Of a stretch of DNA of 14,328 nt, positions 1-6,886 are shown in pieces; within the stretch, counting starts at the first letter, position 1; the number at the start of each line of letters is the position of its first letter. The DNA comes from Brevundimonas sp. UBA4609 (GTDB taxonomy: Bacteria > Pseudomonadota > Alphaproteobacteria > Caulobacterales > Caulobacteraceae). The stretch spans positions 1-14,328 of the forward strand of contig DGIZ01000184.1 in NCBI GenBank assembly GCA_002386585.1, read 5' to 3'. The position numbers were made by a program, and so were the translations under genes. Under the pieces are notes generated by a model. That model did not search any database, was not told where the DNA came from, and saw only the letters and a program-made list of their open reading frames with translations.

Positions 1-115
1 GCGCGTGCAGCGGCGGCGGCAGCGGATCGGGATCCGGCGGCGCGACGACCTGGGCCATGGAGGGCGCGGCGGCCAGCAGAACAGACGCGGCCAAACAGGC
101 GACGGACAGCTTCAT
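1..115 (-). CDS. Secreted protein of unknown function, N-terminus only (cut by window edge)
   Basis: Thirty-eight codons are visible, read leftwards from the ATG at 113-115. They encode a classical Sec signal peptide: a Lys at position 2, a hydrophobic core of Leu, Ala and Val, and a cleavage site Ser-Met-Ala before Gln22. The mature start is Pro- and Asp-rich (APPDPDPLPPPL), as often seen in linker or low-complexity starts of exported proteins. Cys7 lies before the hydrophobic core, so it is not a lipobox. A weak purine-rich stretch (GGGGAA) lies about nine bases upstream. The gene follows the Nramp-like gene on the same strand with a gap of about 100 bases, so the two could be co-transcribed. 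Function cannot be read from this fragment. Confidence 0.6.
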   Translation of the reverse strand, partial: MKLSVACLAASVLLAAAPSMAQVVAPPDPDPLPPPLHA

Positions 116-217
116 GACGATGTTTCCCCGAACCTCACGTGGTCGAGGGCGAGGCCTAACGGTCCAATGCGACGGTTCGCCGGGGCTTTTGTGAAACTCC
201 TGCGAGGAATAGGCCGC

Positions 218-1486
218 CTACGACGGGATCAGTCCCAGCAGTTCCTTGCCCGCCAGCACGGCGAACAGCAGGGCCGCCGCCCCCAGCATCAGGTTGGAAA
301 GCCAGCCGCTGCGCCATTTCTGCGGCGTCCGGGCGCTGTTCAGAAGCCACAGAAGCGTCCCCGCCAGGAAGGGCATGAACAGGCTGCCCAACACCCCATA
401 TGCGACAATCAGCCCGAACGGCCGATCCATGAACAGCAGCAGCATCGGCGGGAAGGTCAGCCACAGGGCGTAGACGCGAAACGCCCGGCTCTTGTCGCCG
501 CGCGCCTTCGGATCGTCGGAACGCCCACGCACATGGGCGGTGAAGTCGGCGAACATCAGGCTGACGCCCTGCCACACGCCCAGCAGACTTGAGAAGCTGG
601 TGGCCCAGAAGCCGACCAGGAACAGGATGGAGATCGGCCGCCCGAACCGCTCGCGCAGCACCTGGTCCAGATCCAGCAGCCCTCGGTCCCCGCCCTGCAG
701 GGCGATGCCCGCGCTATAGAGCAGCTCGGCCCCGACGATCAGCATGGCGACCACGAAGACGCCGGTGACGACATAGGCCACCCGGTTGTCCAGCCGCATG
801 ACCGCCATCCAGCCCGGCCCCTTCCAGCCCTTGGCGTTCAGCCAGTAGCCATAGGCCGCCATGGTGATGGTGCCCCCTACCCCGCCGATCAGGCCCAGGG
901 TGTAGAAGGCCGCCCCCTCCGGCAGGCTCGGCCACAGGCCGGTCAGCAGTTCAGGCAGGTTCGGCGTGACGATCCCGGCCAGGCCGACGACGGTGACGAA
1001 CATCACCCCGACGCAGGCCGTCATCACCTTCTCGAACAGGCCATAGCCGCCGAACCAGACGAAGATCAGCCCGGCGACGCCGCTCAGCATTCCCCAGGCC
1101 TTCAGGTCCAGCACGGGGAACAGCGCCGCCAGCGGCAGGGCGGTCGAGGTCATGGCCGCCGCCCCGTAGACGAAGCCCCAGACCACCACATAGACGCCGA
1201 AATAGAGCCCGGCCCAGTTCAGCCGCCCGTCCAGCCAGCCTCCGCCCAGACTGGACCAGCCCTCGAACATCGTCCGCTCGCTGGACAGGGTCCACCGGCC
1301 CACGGCCTCGGCCAGGGCGATCTTCAGCACGGTCCCGATCACGGCGGCCCACAGCAGGGCGTAGCCGAAGCGCGATCCGGCGATCAGGGTGGCGACCAGA
1401 TCCCCGGCGCCCACGCCGGTCGCGGCCACCACGATGCCCGGCCCGATCAGCGACCAGCGGTTCCTCGGCGTCGGCGTTTGCGTCAT
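218..1486 (-). CDS. Nramp-related membrane transporter with non-canonical metal site
   Basis: This 422-residue protein is almost wholly hydrophobic, with about 11 predicted membrane segments, matching Nramp/SLC11 proteins in length and layout. The N-terminus carries the family's GPG turn (residues 15-17), followed after eight residues by the place where canonical Nramps have DPGN in TM1; here it is GAGD (26-29). In TM6, where canonical Nramps have the metal-binding MPH motif, this protein has GGTITMAAYGYW (204-215). It therefore belongs to the broad Nramp superfamily, but lacks the usual Mn/Fe ligands; the substrate is unknown. The start is chosen at the ATG at 1484-1486, which has GGAG eight bases upstream. 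It is divergent from rpsF and ends with TAG at 218-220. Family membership is fairly sure; function as a divalent-metal carrier is inference. Confidence 0.85.
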   Translation of the reverse strand: MTQTPTPRNRWSLIGPGIVVAATGVGAGDLVATLIAGSRFGYALLWAAVIGTVLKIALAEAVGRWTLSSERTMFEGWSSLGGGWLDGRLNWAGLYFGVYVVVWGFVYGAAAMTSTALPLAALFPVLDLKAWGMLSGVAGLIFVWFGGYGLFEKVMTACVGVMFVTVVGLAGIVTPNLPELLTGLWPSLPEGAAFYTLGLIGGVGGTITMAAYGYWLNAKGWKGPGWMAVMRLDNRVAYVVTGVFVVAMLIVGAELLYSAGIALQGGDRGLLDLDQVLRERFGRPISILFLVGFWATSFSSLLGVWQGVSLMFADFTAHVRGRSDDPKARGDKSRAFRVYALWLTFPPMLLLFMDRPFGLIVAYGVLGSLFMPFLAGTLLWLLNSARTPQKWRSGWLSNLMLGAAALLFAVLAGKELLGLIPS

Positions 1487-1567
1487 CCTGAGCGCTCCGG
1501 CTGCTTGATGCGCACCGTGCCGCGCTTCGCCGCCTCTGCCAATCGCGGGCGCAAAGGCCGCCGCGCC

Positions 1568-1596
1568 TTGCCCTGCTGGGGTTTTTCCCGTATAGG
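1568..1596 (+). promoter_or_regulatory. Probable housekeeping promoter of the rpsF operon
   Basis: TTGCCC (1568-1573) and TATAGG (1591-1596) are separated by exactly 17 bases, a good match to a sigma-70 type -35/-10 pair in otherwise GC-rich DNA. Transcription would start near 1603, giving a leader of about 128 bases before rpsF. The leader contains two small hairpins: CCCT/AGGG at 1601-1612 and CGGGA-AAC-TCCCG at 1643-1655. The start site is predicted only. Confidence 0.5.
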
Positions 1597-1730
1597 CGCG
1601 CCCTTTCCAGGGCTTCGGTCCTGCTGCGGAACGTCAAAGGGCCGGGAAACTCCCGTCCGCCGCGTCAGGAGCCATCGTGGACGAACTACCCGGTTCGCCC
1701 GCGCCGATGTCCGCCAAGGGAGAATGCCGC

Positions 1731-2108
1731 ATGGCTCTTTACGAGCACACGGTCATGACGCGCCAGGATATCTCGGCGCAACAGGCCGAAGCGCTGAACG
1801 ACACCATCAAGGCTCTGATCGAAGAAAACGGCGGCTCCGTCGCCAAGATCGAGTACTGGGGTCTGCGCAACCTGACCTACCGGGTCAAGAAGAACCGCAA
1901 GGCTCACTATTCGCTGATGGCCGTTGATTGCCCGCCGGCCGCCATGGCCGAAGTCGAGCGTCAGCTATCGATCAACGAAGACGTGCTGCGCTGGCTGACC
2001 ATCCGCGTCGAGGAACTCGACCTGGAGCTGTCGCCCCTGCTGGCCCGCCGCGAACGCGAGCGTGACCGCAGCGGCCCGCGCGGCGACGACGCCGCGGCTT
2101 CGGAATAA
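1731..2108 (+). CDS. rpsF: 30S ribosomal protein S6
   Basis: S6 sits on the platform of the 30S subunit and binds S18 as a heterodimer. The 125-residue product has the S6 ferredoxin-like fold sequence: the start [15 protein letters not shown] and the conserved segment [19 protein letters not shown] (about residues 43-61). The tail is charged (RRERERD, then Gly/Asp/Ala/Glu), as is common for S6. The reading frame stays open upstream to a GTG at 1677, but the ATG at 1731 is preferred: it has AAGGGAGA seven bases upstream and matches where S6 proteins begin. It is the first gene of rpsF-rpsR-rplI, with 11 bases to rpsR. Confidence 0.97.
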   Translation: MALYEHTVMTRQDISAQQAEALNDTIKALIEENGGSVAKIEYWGLRNLTYRVKKNRKAHYSLMAVDCPPAAMAEVERQLSINEDVLRWLTIRVEELDLELSPLLARRERERDRSGPRGDDAAASE

Positions 2109-2119
2109 GGAACCGGATC

Positions 2120-2395
2120 ATGACCGATACGACTGCCCCCATCCCGGGCGCTCCGGCCGGCTCCGGCCCGGCCCGTCGCCCCTTCTATCGTCGCCGCAAG
2201 GTGTGCCCGTTCTCGGGCGCCAACGCGCCGAAGATCGACTACAAGGACGTGAAGCTGCTGCAGCGTTACGTCTCCGAACGCGGCAAGATCGTGCCCTCGC
2301 GCATCACCGCCGTTTCCGCCAAGAAGCAGCGCGAACTGGCCAAGGCCATCAAGCGCGCCCGCTACCTGGCCCTCCTGCCGTACGTGGTGAAGTAA
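2120..2395 (+). CDS. rpsR: 30S ribosomal protein S18
   Basis: This 91-residue basic protein is the S18 partner of S6 on the 30S platform. The family core is clear: a VCPFSG segment near residue 28 and [19 protein letters not shown] (about 39-57), followed by the helix [22 protein letters not shown]. It is longer than the roughly 75-residue E. coli protein because of a Pro/Gly/Ala-rich N-terminal extension of about 20 residues, seen in alphaproteobacteria. Its Shine-Dalgarno AAGGAA overlaps the rpsF stop codon, consistent with coupled translation. The next gene, rplI, starts one base after its stop. Confidence 0.97.
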   Translation: MTDTTAPIPGAPAGSGPARRPFYRRRKVCPFSGANAPKIDYKDVKLLQRYVSERGKIVPSRITAVSAKKQRELAKAIKRARYLALLPYVVK

Positions 2396-2396
2396 G

Positions 2397-2981
2397 ATGA
2401 AGGTCGTTCTGCTGGAACGCGTCGAGAACCTCGGCGCCATCGGCGACGTCGTCACCGTCAAGGACGGCTTCGCCCGTAACTTCCTCCTGCCGCGCGACAA
2501 GGCGCGTCGGGCCACGGAAGCCAATCTGAAGGCCTTCGAAATCGAGCGCGCCGCCATCGAGCAGCGCAACGAGAAGAACAAGGCCGAGTCGCAGAAGATC
2601 GCCGACAAGATCGACGGTCAGAGCTACGTCATGATCCGTCAGGCCGGCGAAACCGGCCAGTTGTACGGTTCGGTCGCCGGTCGCGACGTCGCTGAGGCCG
2701 TTCGCGCCGAAGGCGGCAAGGTCGAGCGCTCGCAGGTCGTGCTGAACACGGCGATCAAGACGCTGGGCGTCCACGAGGTGCTGGTCCGCCTGCACCCCGA
2801 GGTCTCGGCCACGGTCAAGATCAACATCGCCCGTTCGGCCGACGAAGCCGAGCGTCAGGCCAAGGGCGAGGACGTGATCCGCAGCCAGTTCGACGACGAA
2901 CGTCAAGCTGCTGATCAGGCCGCTCAGGAGCTGCTGGAAGGCGGCGCCGGCCAACAGGAAGGCTTCGGCGACGAAGCCTGA
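2397..2981 (+). CDS. rplI: 50S ribosomal protein L9 (long alphaproteobacterial form)
   Basis: L9 binds 23S rRNA near the L1 stalk and helps hold the reading frame. The N-terminal RNA-binding domain is plain: [13 protein letters not shown] and [17 protein letters not shown] (about residues 16-32). A long charged linker helix (about 40-75) is followed by the C-terminal domain, with [16 protein letters not shown] near residues 82-97. At 194 residues it is longer than the usual 150; the extra 45 or so are an acidic, Gln/Ala-rich tail ([16 protein letters not shown]), as in other alphaproteobacterial L9 proteins. Only one base separates it from rpsR and there is no strong ribosome-binding site of its own, so translational coupling is likely. 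A strong terminator follows after 26 bases. Confidence 0.97.
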   Translation: MKVVLLERVENLGAIGDVVTVKDGFARNFLLPRDKARRATEANLKAFEIERAAIEQRNEKNKAESQKIADKIDGQSYVMIRQAGETGQLYGSVAGRDVAEAVRAEGGKVERSQVVLNTAIKTLGVHEVLVRLHPEVSATVKINIARSADEAERQAKGEDVIRSQFDDERQAADQAAQELLEGGAGQQEGFGDEA

Positions 2982-3007
2982 TCCTGTCGCTTCGGCGAGA
3001 TGATCGA

Positions 3008-3043
3008 GGGGCGCTTCCGCAAGGAAGCGCCCCTTTTTCTTTT
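3008..3043 (+). terminator. Rho-independent terminator of the rpsF-rpsR-rplI operon
   Basis: A perfect 11-bp stem (GGGGCGCTTCC at 3008-3018 with GGAAGCGCCCC at 3023-3033) is closed by a GCAA tetraloop of the stable GNRA type and followed directly by TTTTTCTTTT. This is a textbook intrinsic terminator. Confidence 0.95.
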
Positions 3044-3380
3044 CCGCCTCCACGCCCGTCGTTTAGTTTTTCTCACGCTTCCCACACATAATCTCGATAG
3101 CCGCCGCCGCTTTCGCACCGCAATATCGCCATCGCCCGTCGCCCTTGACGGGCAGGAGATGACGATGCGCCCCGGCCTTTACGCCCGACGGCATCGCCCG
3201 GCAGTCCGACCGGCGCGATGTCCGTGCCCGCGACCCTGAGACCGCCCTCCCTGACCGGTCCGCCGCCGGTCTGCGGTCTGCGTTCGCTTTAAGAATTCCG
3301 CTTCCCGACGCGCCCGACGCCCGTCCTCACGCGGCGGCGATCCCTGACGCGCGTCCAATCAGAAAAGACGACCTCTCGAG
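3044..3380 (+). promoter_or_regulatory. Leader region of the TonB receptor gene: possible promoter, upstream ORF and nested hairpins
   Basis: This 337-base stretch lies between the rplI terminator and the receptor start. A CATAAT at 3087-3092 could be a -10 element, but no good -35 is seen. A perfect 7-bp hairpin (GCCCGTC 3134-3140, GACGGGC 3147-3153) ends directly before an AGGAG at 3154-3158 serving a short ORF. After that ORF, AGACCGC (3239-3245) can pair with GCGGTCT (3273-3279) around an inner hairpin GACCGG (3253-3258) with CCGGTC (3266-3271). AGACCG (3239-3244) can instead pair with CGGTCT (3267-3272), which would break the inner hairpin. No U-tract follows. The layout resembles a translation-dependent leader, but this is inference. 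Confidence 0.4.
3165..3239 (+). CDS. Candidate 24-residue upstream ORF (leader peptide) rich in Arg, Pro and Cys
   Basis: The ORF opens at ATG 3165, six bases after a consensus AGGAG (3154-3158), and ends at TGA 3237-3239. Another in-frame ATG at 3159 touches the AGGAG and is less likely. The peptide has seven Arg, six Pro, one His and two Cys, starts MRPGLYARRHRP, and ends in RCPCPRP. The final base of its stop codon is the first base of the nested inverted repeats, so a ribosome stalled near the Cys-Pro-Cys-Pro end would cover part of that structure. It has the best ribosome-binding site in the leader, better than that of the receptor itself. Short GC-rich ORFs also arise by chance, so it is listed as a candidate only. 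Confidence 0.4.
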   Translation: MRPGLYARRHRPAVRPARCPCPRP

Positions 3381-5789
3381 ATGACCTCCCGCTTCCCCCG
3401 CCGCCCCGCCCTTCTGGCCGCCGTATCCGGCGCCGCCCTGCTGATCGCGGGCGCCGCCGGCGCCCAGACGATCCCTGACGACGCCACCTCGGTCGACGAC
3501 ATCGTGGTGACGGGCACCCGCGCCCCGGCCCGCTCGCGCCTGGACACTCTGGCCCCCGTCGACGTGGTGACGGCCGAAACCCTGCAGAACCGCGGCACGA
3601 CCGAGTTCGCCGCCGCCCTGGCCCAGACCGTGCCGTCGCTGACCTTCCAGCGCCCCTCGGCGAACGACGGGACGGACTCGATCCGCCCCGCCACCCTGCG
3701 CGGCCTGTCGCCGGACCAGACCCTGGTGCTGGTCAACGGCACGCGCCGTCACGCCTCGGCCCTGGTCAACGTCAACGGCACGGTCGGGCGCGGCTCGGCC
3801 GCCGTCGACCTGAACGCCATCCCCAGCGGCGCCCTGGACCGGGTCGAGGTGCTGCGCGACGGCGCCTCGGCGCAATACGGCTCGGACGCCATCGCCGGGG
3901 TCGTCAACCTGCGCCTCAAGGAGGCCCGCGAGGGCGGCGGCGCCAGCGTCACCTACGGCCAGTACTTCACCAATGTGGAGACCGCGCGCGGCAAGCGGGA
4001 CGAAGAGGACGGCCGCGCCGTCACCGTCTCGGCCTGGCAGGGCTTCGGACTGGGCTCGGACGGCTTCCTGACCCTGTCGGCGGAATATTCCGACCGCGAT
4101 CCCACCAGCCGTTCGGACTATGATCCGCGCCCCGCCGCCAACGGCGCGATCACCGGCCGCTTCGGCGACCCCAAGGTCGAACAGTGGAGCGTCTTCGCCA
4201 ATGCGGGCAAGCCGCTGAACGTCGACTGGGAGGCCTATGGCTGGGCCGGCTATCAGGAGCGTGACAGCTCCTCCGCCGCCTTCCCGCGCCTCTCTGACAA
4301 CCCCAATAATGTGCCGTCCATCTATCCGAACGGCTTCCTGCCCAAGATCGCCATCAACTCCCAGGACCTGTCCGCCGCCGCCGGCGTGCGCGGGACCCTG
4401 GCCGGATGGGACGCCGACTTCAGCCTGGTCTACGGCCGCAACGCCCTGGACTTCCGCACCGAGGATTCGCTGAACGCCACCTACGGCGCCGACTCCCTGA
4501 CCAGCTTCGATTCCGGCGGACTGACCTATGACCAACTCGTCTTCGGCGCCGACTTTACGCGCCAGTTCGAGGTCGGCCTGGACGGCGGTCCGCTGAACTT
4601 CGCCTGGGGCCTGGAGGCCCGCAAGGAGACCTACAAGATCGACGCCGGTCAGCCGGAATCGTGGAACCGCGGCCCGCTGGGGACGAACACCGCCCTGGCC
4701 GGCGGCGCCCAGGGATTCCCCGGCTTCCAGCCCTCGAACGAGGTGGATGAAGACCGCGACGCCGTCGCCCTGTACGCCGACGTCGAAATCCCGCTGACCG
4801 AGAAGCTGACGGTCGAGGGCGCGCTGCGCGTCGAGGACTATTCCGACTTCGGCGACGCCCAGACGGGCAAGTTCGCCGCCCGCTACGACTTCAGCCCGAA
4901 CTTCGCCCTGCGCGGTTCGGTGTCGACCGGCTTCCGCGCCCCGTCGCTGCAGCAGAGCTTCTTCACCTCGACCTCCTCGGTCGTCCAGGACGGCGGCTTC
5001 GTCGAAACCGGCACCTTCCCCGCCACCAGCGAGGTCGCCTCGGTCCTGGGCGCCCGCCCGCTGAAGGCCGAAACCTCGACCAACTACACGCTGGGCGCCG
5101 TGGTCCGCCTGGGGAATTTCGACCTTACGATCGACGCCTATCGCATCGAGATCGAGAACCAGATCGTCCTGTCGGAGCTGATCAACCGCAGCTTCTCGCC
5201 CCAGGTCGCCGGCCTGCTGGACCCGCTGGGCGTCCAGGCCGCGCGCTTCTTCCTCAACGGCGTGACGACCGAGACCGAAGGCGTCGACATCGTCGGCCGC
5301 TATCGCCTGCGGACCGAGACGGCCGGCGACTGGGACTTCACCGTCGCCGCCAACATCAATGACGTCAGCGTGACGAAATTCCCGACCTCGACCTCGGTGT
5401 TGAACCCGGCGCCGACCCTGTTCTCCCGCCAGCGCATCCTGACCATCGAGGAGGGCACGCCTGACACCAAGGTCTCCGCCTCCGCCGACTGGAGCCTGGG
5501 CCGCTGGGGCGCGACGGCGCGGGCGACCTATTACGCCAGCGTGCTGCAACCCGGTTCGGTCCCCGCCAACGACTATTCGACCGGCGACAAGACCACCATC
5601 GACCTGGAAGGCCGCTTCCAGATCACCGACCGAGTCGGCCTGGCGATCGGCGTCGACAACGTCTTCGACGAATACCCCGACTTCGTGCCCGCCAACCTGA
5701 ACAACAACGGCGTGCTGGGCTTCCCCTACTACTCGCCGTTCGGGTTCAACGGCCGCTACGGCTACGCCCGACTGAGCGTGAGGTGGTGA
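3381..5789 (+). CDS. TonB-dependent outer-membrane receptor
   Basis: This 802-residue protein imports a scarce ligand across the outer membrane using TonB energy. It opens with a signal peptide (about residues 1-29: two Arg pairs, a hydrophobic stretch and a GAAGAQ cleavage region), followed by a TonB box DDIVVTGT (39-46). The plug domain spans about 55-180 and shows typical segments: LRGLSPDQTLVLVNGTRR, LNAIPSGALDRVEVLRDGAS and QYGSDAIAGVVN. The rest is a 22-strand barrel with alternating strands, including the conserved GSVSTGFRAPSLQQ near residue 515, and ends in an aromatic residue (SVRW), as outer-membrane barrels do. Substrate cannot be told from sequence; siderophore, cobalamin, sugar and sulfur-compound receptors all occur in Caulobacterales. 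The start has only a weak ribosome-binding site. It stands alone, between a structured leader and two downstream hairpins. Confidence 0.93.
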   Translation: MTSRFPRRPALLAAVSGAALLIAGAAGAQTIPDDATSVDDIVVTGTRAPARSRLDTLAPVDVVTAETLQNRGTTEFAAALAQTVPSLTFQRPSANDGTDSIRPATLRGLSPDQTLVLVNGTRRHASALVNVNGTVGRGSAAVDLNAIPSGALDRVEVLRDGASAQYGSDAIAGVVNLRLKEAREGGGASVTYGQYFTNVETARGKRDEEDGRAVTVSAWQGFGLGSDGFLTLSAEYSDRDPTSRSDYDPRPAANGAITGRFGDPKVEQWSVFANAGKPLNVDWEAYGWAGYQERDSSSAAFPRLSDNPNNVPSIYPNGFLPKIAINSQDLSAAAGVRGTLAGWDADFSLVYGRNALDFRTEDSLNATYGADSLTSFDSGGLTYDQLVFGADFTRQFEVGLDGGPLNFAWGLEARKETYKIDAGQPESWNRGPLGTNTALAGGAQGFPGFQPSNEVDEDRDAVALYADVEIPLTEKLTVEGALRVEDYSDFGDAQTGKFAARYDFSPNFALRGSVSTGFRAPSLQQSFFTSTSSVVQDGGFVETGTFPATSEVASVLGARPLKAETSTNYTLGAVVRLGNFDLTIDAYRIEIENQIVLSELINRSFSPQVAGLLDPLGVQAARFFLNGVTTETEGVDIVGRYRLRTETAGDWDFTVAANINDVSVTKFPTSTSVLNPAPTLFSRQRILTIEEGTPDTKVSASADWSLGRWGATARATYYASVLQPGSVPANDYSTGDKTTIDLEGRFQITDRVGLAIGVDNVFDEYPDFVPANLNNNGVLGFPYYSPFGFNGRYGYARLSVRW

Positions 5790-5798
5790 CAGCGGCGT

Positions 5799-5847
5799 CA
5801 GACCGGCGTGAGAGGAGTTCCTCCCCTCCTCCTCGCGTCGGGGTCTG
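5799..5847. other. Large imperfect hairpin downstream of the TonB receptor
   Basis: CAGACC (5799-5804) pairs with GGTCTG (5842-5847), CGTGAG (5807-5812) with CTCGCG (5832-5837, one G-U pair), and AGGAG (5813-5817) with CTCCT (5826-5830), leaving an eight-base loop. About 17 pairs form with small internal loops. There is no T-run after it, so it is not a standard intrinsic terminator; it may protect the 3' end of the receptor mRNA. Confidence 0.5.
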
Positions 5848-5859
5848 CTGCTCGGGGCG

Positions 5860-5898
5860 GCGTGGCGGCTGCGGCGGTGACCGCTGCGGCCGCCACGC
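5860..5898. other. Eighteen-pair hairpin in the gap after the TonB receptor
   Basis: Bases 5860-5877 pair with 5881-5898 around a TGA loop. Ten outer pairs (GCGTGGCGGC with GCCGCCACGC) are perfect and eight inner pairs include two G-U wobbles. It lies 70 bases after the receptor stop and 75 bases before the next gene. No T-run follows. It may act as a 3' stabiliser or as a factor-aided terminator; either is inference. Confidence 0.6.
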
Positions 5899-5972
5899 TG
5901 ACGACCTGACGGCGTTCAGCGAGCATTCATCCACGATGCGGCCAAGCTGACTCTGTCGTCCGGAGAGTTCGC

Positions 5973-6338
5973 ATGAACAAGCCCACGCTCATCCTCGCGC
6001 TTGCCGCCAGCCTGCTGGCGTCCAGCGCGAGCGCCATGACGGTTCAGGAGTTCCTGACCACGGCCGACGGCATACCTCGCAATCCGACCGCCCTTCTGCG
6101 CTCGGACACGCGCCGGCTGATGAACGAGATGAAGGCGGCGTTCAAGACAATCCGAGACGAGCAGGCGGCCGCCCGCGCCGCCGGCCGTCGCCCGGCCACC
6201 TGCGTGCCGGACAAGGTCAGCGTGAACACCGGCGAGATTCTGGGCCGCTTCAGCAGCATTCCGCCCCAGCGGCGCGGCATCTCCGTGACCCAGGCGGTGC
6301 GCGAATGGATGGCCGAGGCGCATCCGTGTCCCGCATGA
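5973..6338 (+). CDS. Small secreted protein, first of a tandem paralogue pair (Rap1a/Tai-like?)
   Basis: The 121-residue product begins with a Sec signal peptide (core LILALAASLLASS, cleavage likely after SASA at residue 21). The mature part, about 100 residues, starts MTVQEFLT, then IPRN, SDTRRL, AGRRPATCVP, and ends VTQAVREWMAEAHPC. Its only two Cys, C77 and C119, could form a disulfide in the periplasm. The pattern of a mid-protein C-x-P and a C-terminal helix ending in PC recalls Rap1a/Tai-type immunity-protein folds, but the resemblance is weak and no effector gene is nearby. The start has GGAGAG five bases upstream. The next gene is a clear paralogue. Function is unknown. Confidence 0.8.
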   Translation: MNKPTLILALAASLLASSASAMTVQEFLTTADGIPRNPTALLRSDTRRLMNEMKAAFKTIRDEQAAARAAGRRPATCVPDKVSVNTGEILGRFSSIPPQRRGISVTQAVREWMAEAHPCPA

Positions 6339-6391
6339 ACCTGAACCGCCAGACCTTGCGAAGCCGGCTTCACGAGAGCATCTAGTCCTCC

Positions 6392-6793
6392 ATGTCGCGT
6401 TCCGTTCATGCTCTTTTCGCCGCGCCGCTGGGCGCCCTGACGCTGCTCGCCTCGGCGCCGCTGGCCCAGGCCCAGTCGGCCGAGATGACCGTCCAGCAGT
6501 TCCTGACGATCGGCCAGAACATTCCGCGCAACCGCGCCGTGGCCATGATGCGCCCTGACACGCGCCGTCTGATCCGCGAAGTCACGGGCGCCGTCAGCAC
6601 GGTCAAGGCCGAGCAGGCCTCGGCCGTCTCCGCCGGCCGCACCCCGGCGCACTGCATTCCCGCCTCCGGCACCGGCATCACGCCCGAGACTCTGGTGGCG
6701 CGCTTCGAGACCATGCCCGAGGCGCGACGCCGCATCACCGTGACCCAGGCCGTGCGCGACTGGATGGTCGAGCGCTATCCCTGCCGCGGCTGA
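6392..6793 (+). CDS. Small secreted protein, second of a tandem paralogue pair (Rap1a/Tai-like?)
   Basis: This 133-residue protein is a diverged copy of its upstream neighbour. A signal peptide (about residues 1-28, ending APLAQAQ) is followed by EMTVQQFLT, IPRN, RPDTRRL, AGRTPAHCIP and VTQAVRDWMVERYPC, the same blocks in the same order. The two Cys (C88 and C131) line up with those of the first copy, which suggests a conserved disulfide. The copies differ most in the signal peptide and in the stretch after C-x-P, where this one has a two-residue insertion. The gap between them is 53 bases. Its own ribosome-binding site is poor, so the start is less certain than for the first copy. Function is unknown. 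Confidence 0.8.
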   Translation: MSRSVHALFAAPLGALTLLASAPLAQAQSAEMTVQQFLTIGQNIPRNRAVAMMRPDTRRLIREVTGAVSTVKAEQASAVSAGRTPAHCIPASGTGITPETLVARFETMPEARRRITVTQAVRDWMVERYPCRG

Positions 6794-6809
6794 GGCGGGC
6801 CTCCCCAGA

Positions 6810-6841
6810 GCATCCACAGGCCCAACGGCCACTTGTCCACC
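6810..6841 (+). promoter_or_regulatory. Two DnaA-box-like 9-mers upstream of dnaB
   Basis: GCATCCACA (6810-6818) and TTGTCCACC (6833-6841) each match the DnaA box TTATCCACA at seven of nine positions and lie in the same orientation, 46-77 bases before the dnaB start. DnaA also acts as a transcription factor in Caulobacter, so control of dnaB is possible. Such degenerate matches are common, hence low confidence. Confidence 0.25.
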
Positions 6842-6886
6842 CCTATGAGCGTCCGCCCCTGACGCAGCGCGCGCGGATGTTTCACC

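Noticed and set aside
5..592. A 195-codon plus-strand open frame at the left end
   Set aside because: It overlaps the signal-peptide gene and the Nramp-like gene on the opposite strand, and its product is Arg/Gln-rich without features.
1677..1730. Upstream GTG start extending S6 by 18 residues
   Set aside because: The extension is not S6-like, lacks a ribosome-binding site, and the ATG at 1731 has a strong one at the right distance.
3145..3150. TTGACG as a -35 element for the receptor
   Set aside because: No -10-like sequence lies 16-18 bases downstream, and the bases are part of the perfect 3134-3153 hairpin.
3327..5549. A 740-codon open frame on the minus strand, opposite the TonB receptor
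   Set aside because: It mirrors the codon pattern of the receptor gene in GC-rich DNA. Its translation is Gly/Arg/Asp-rich with no family features, whereas the plus strand encodes a complete receptor.
5973..6793. Type VI effector-immunity locus
   Set aside because: Only a faint immunity-like pattern is present; there is no effector, VgrG, PAAR or other secretion gene in the window.
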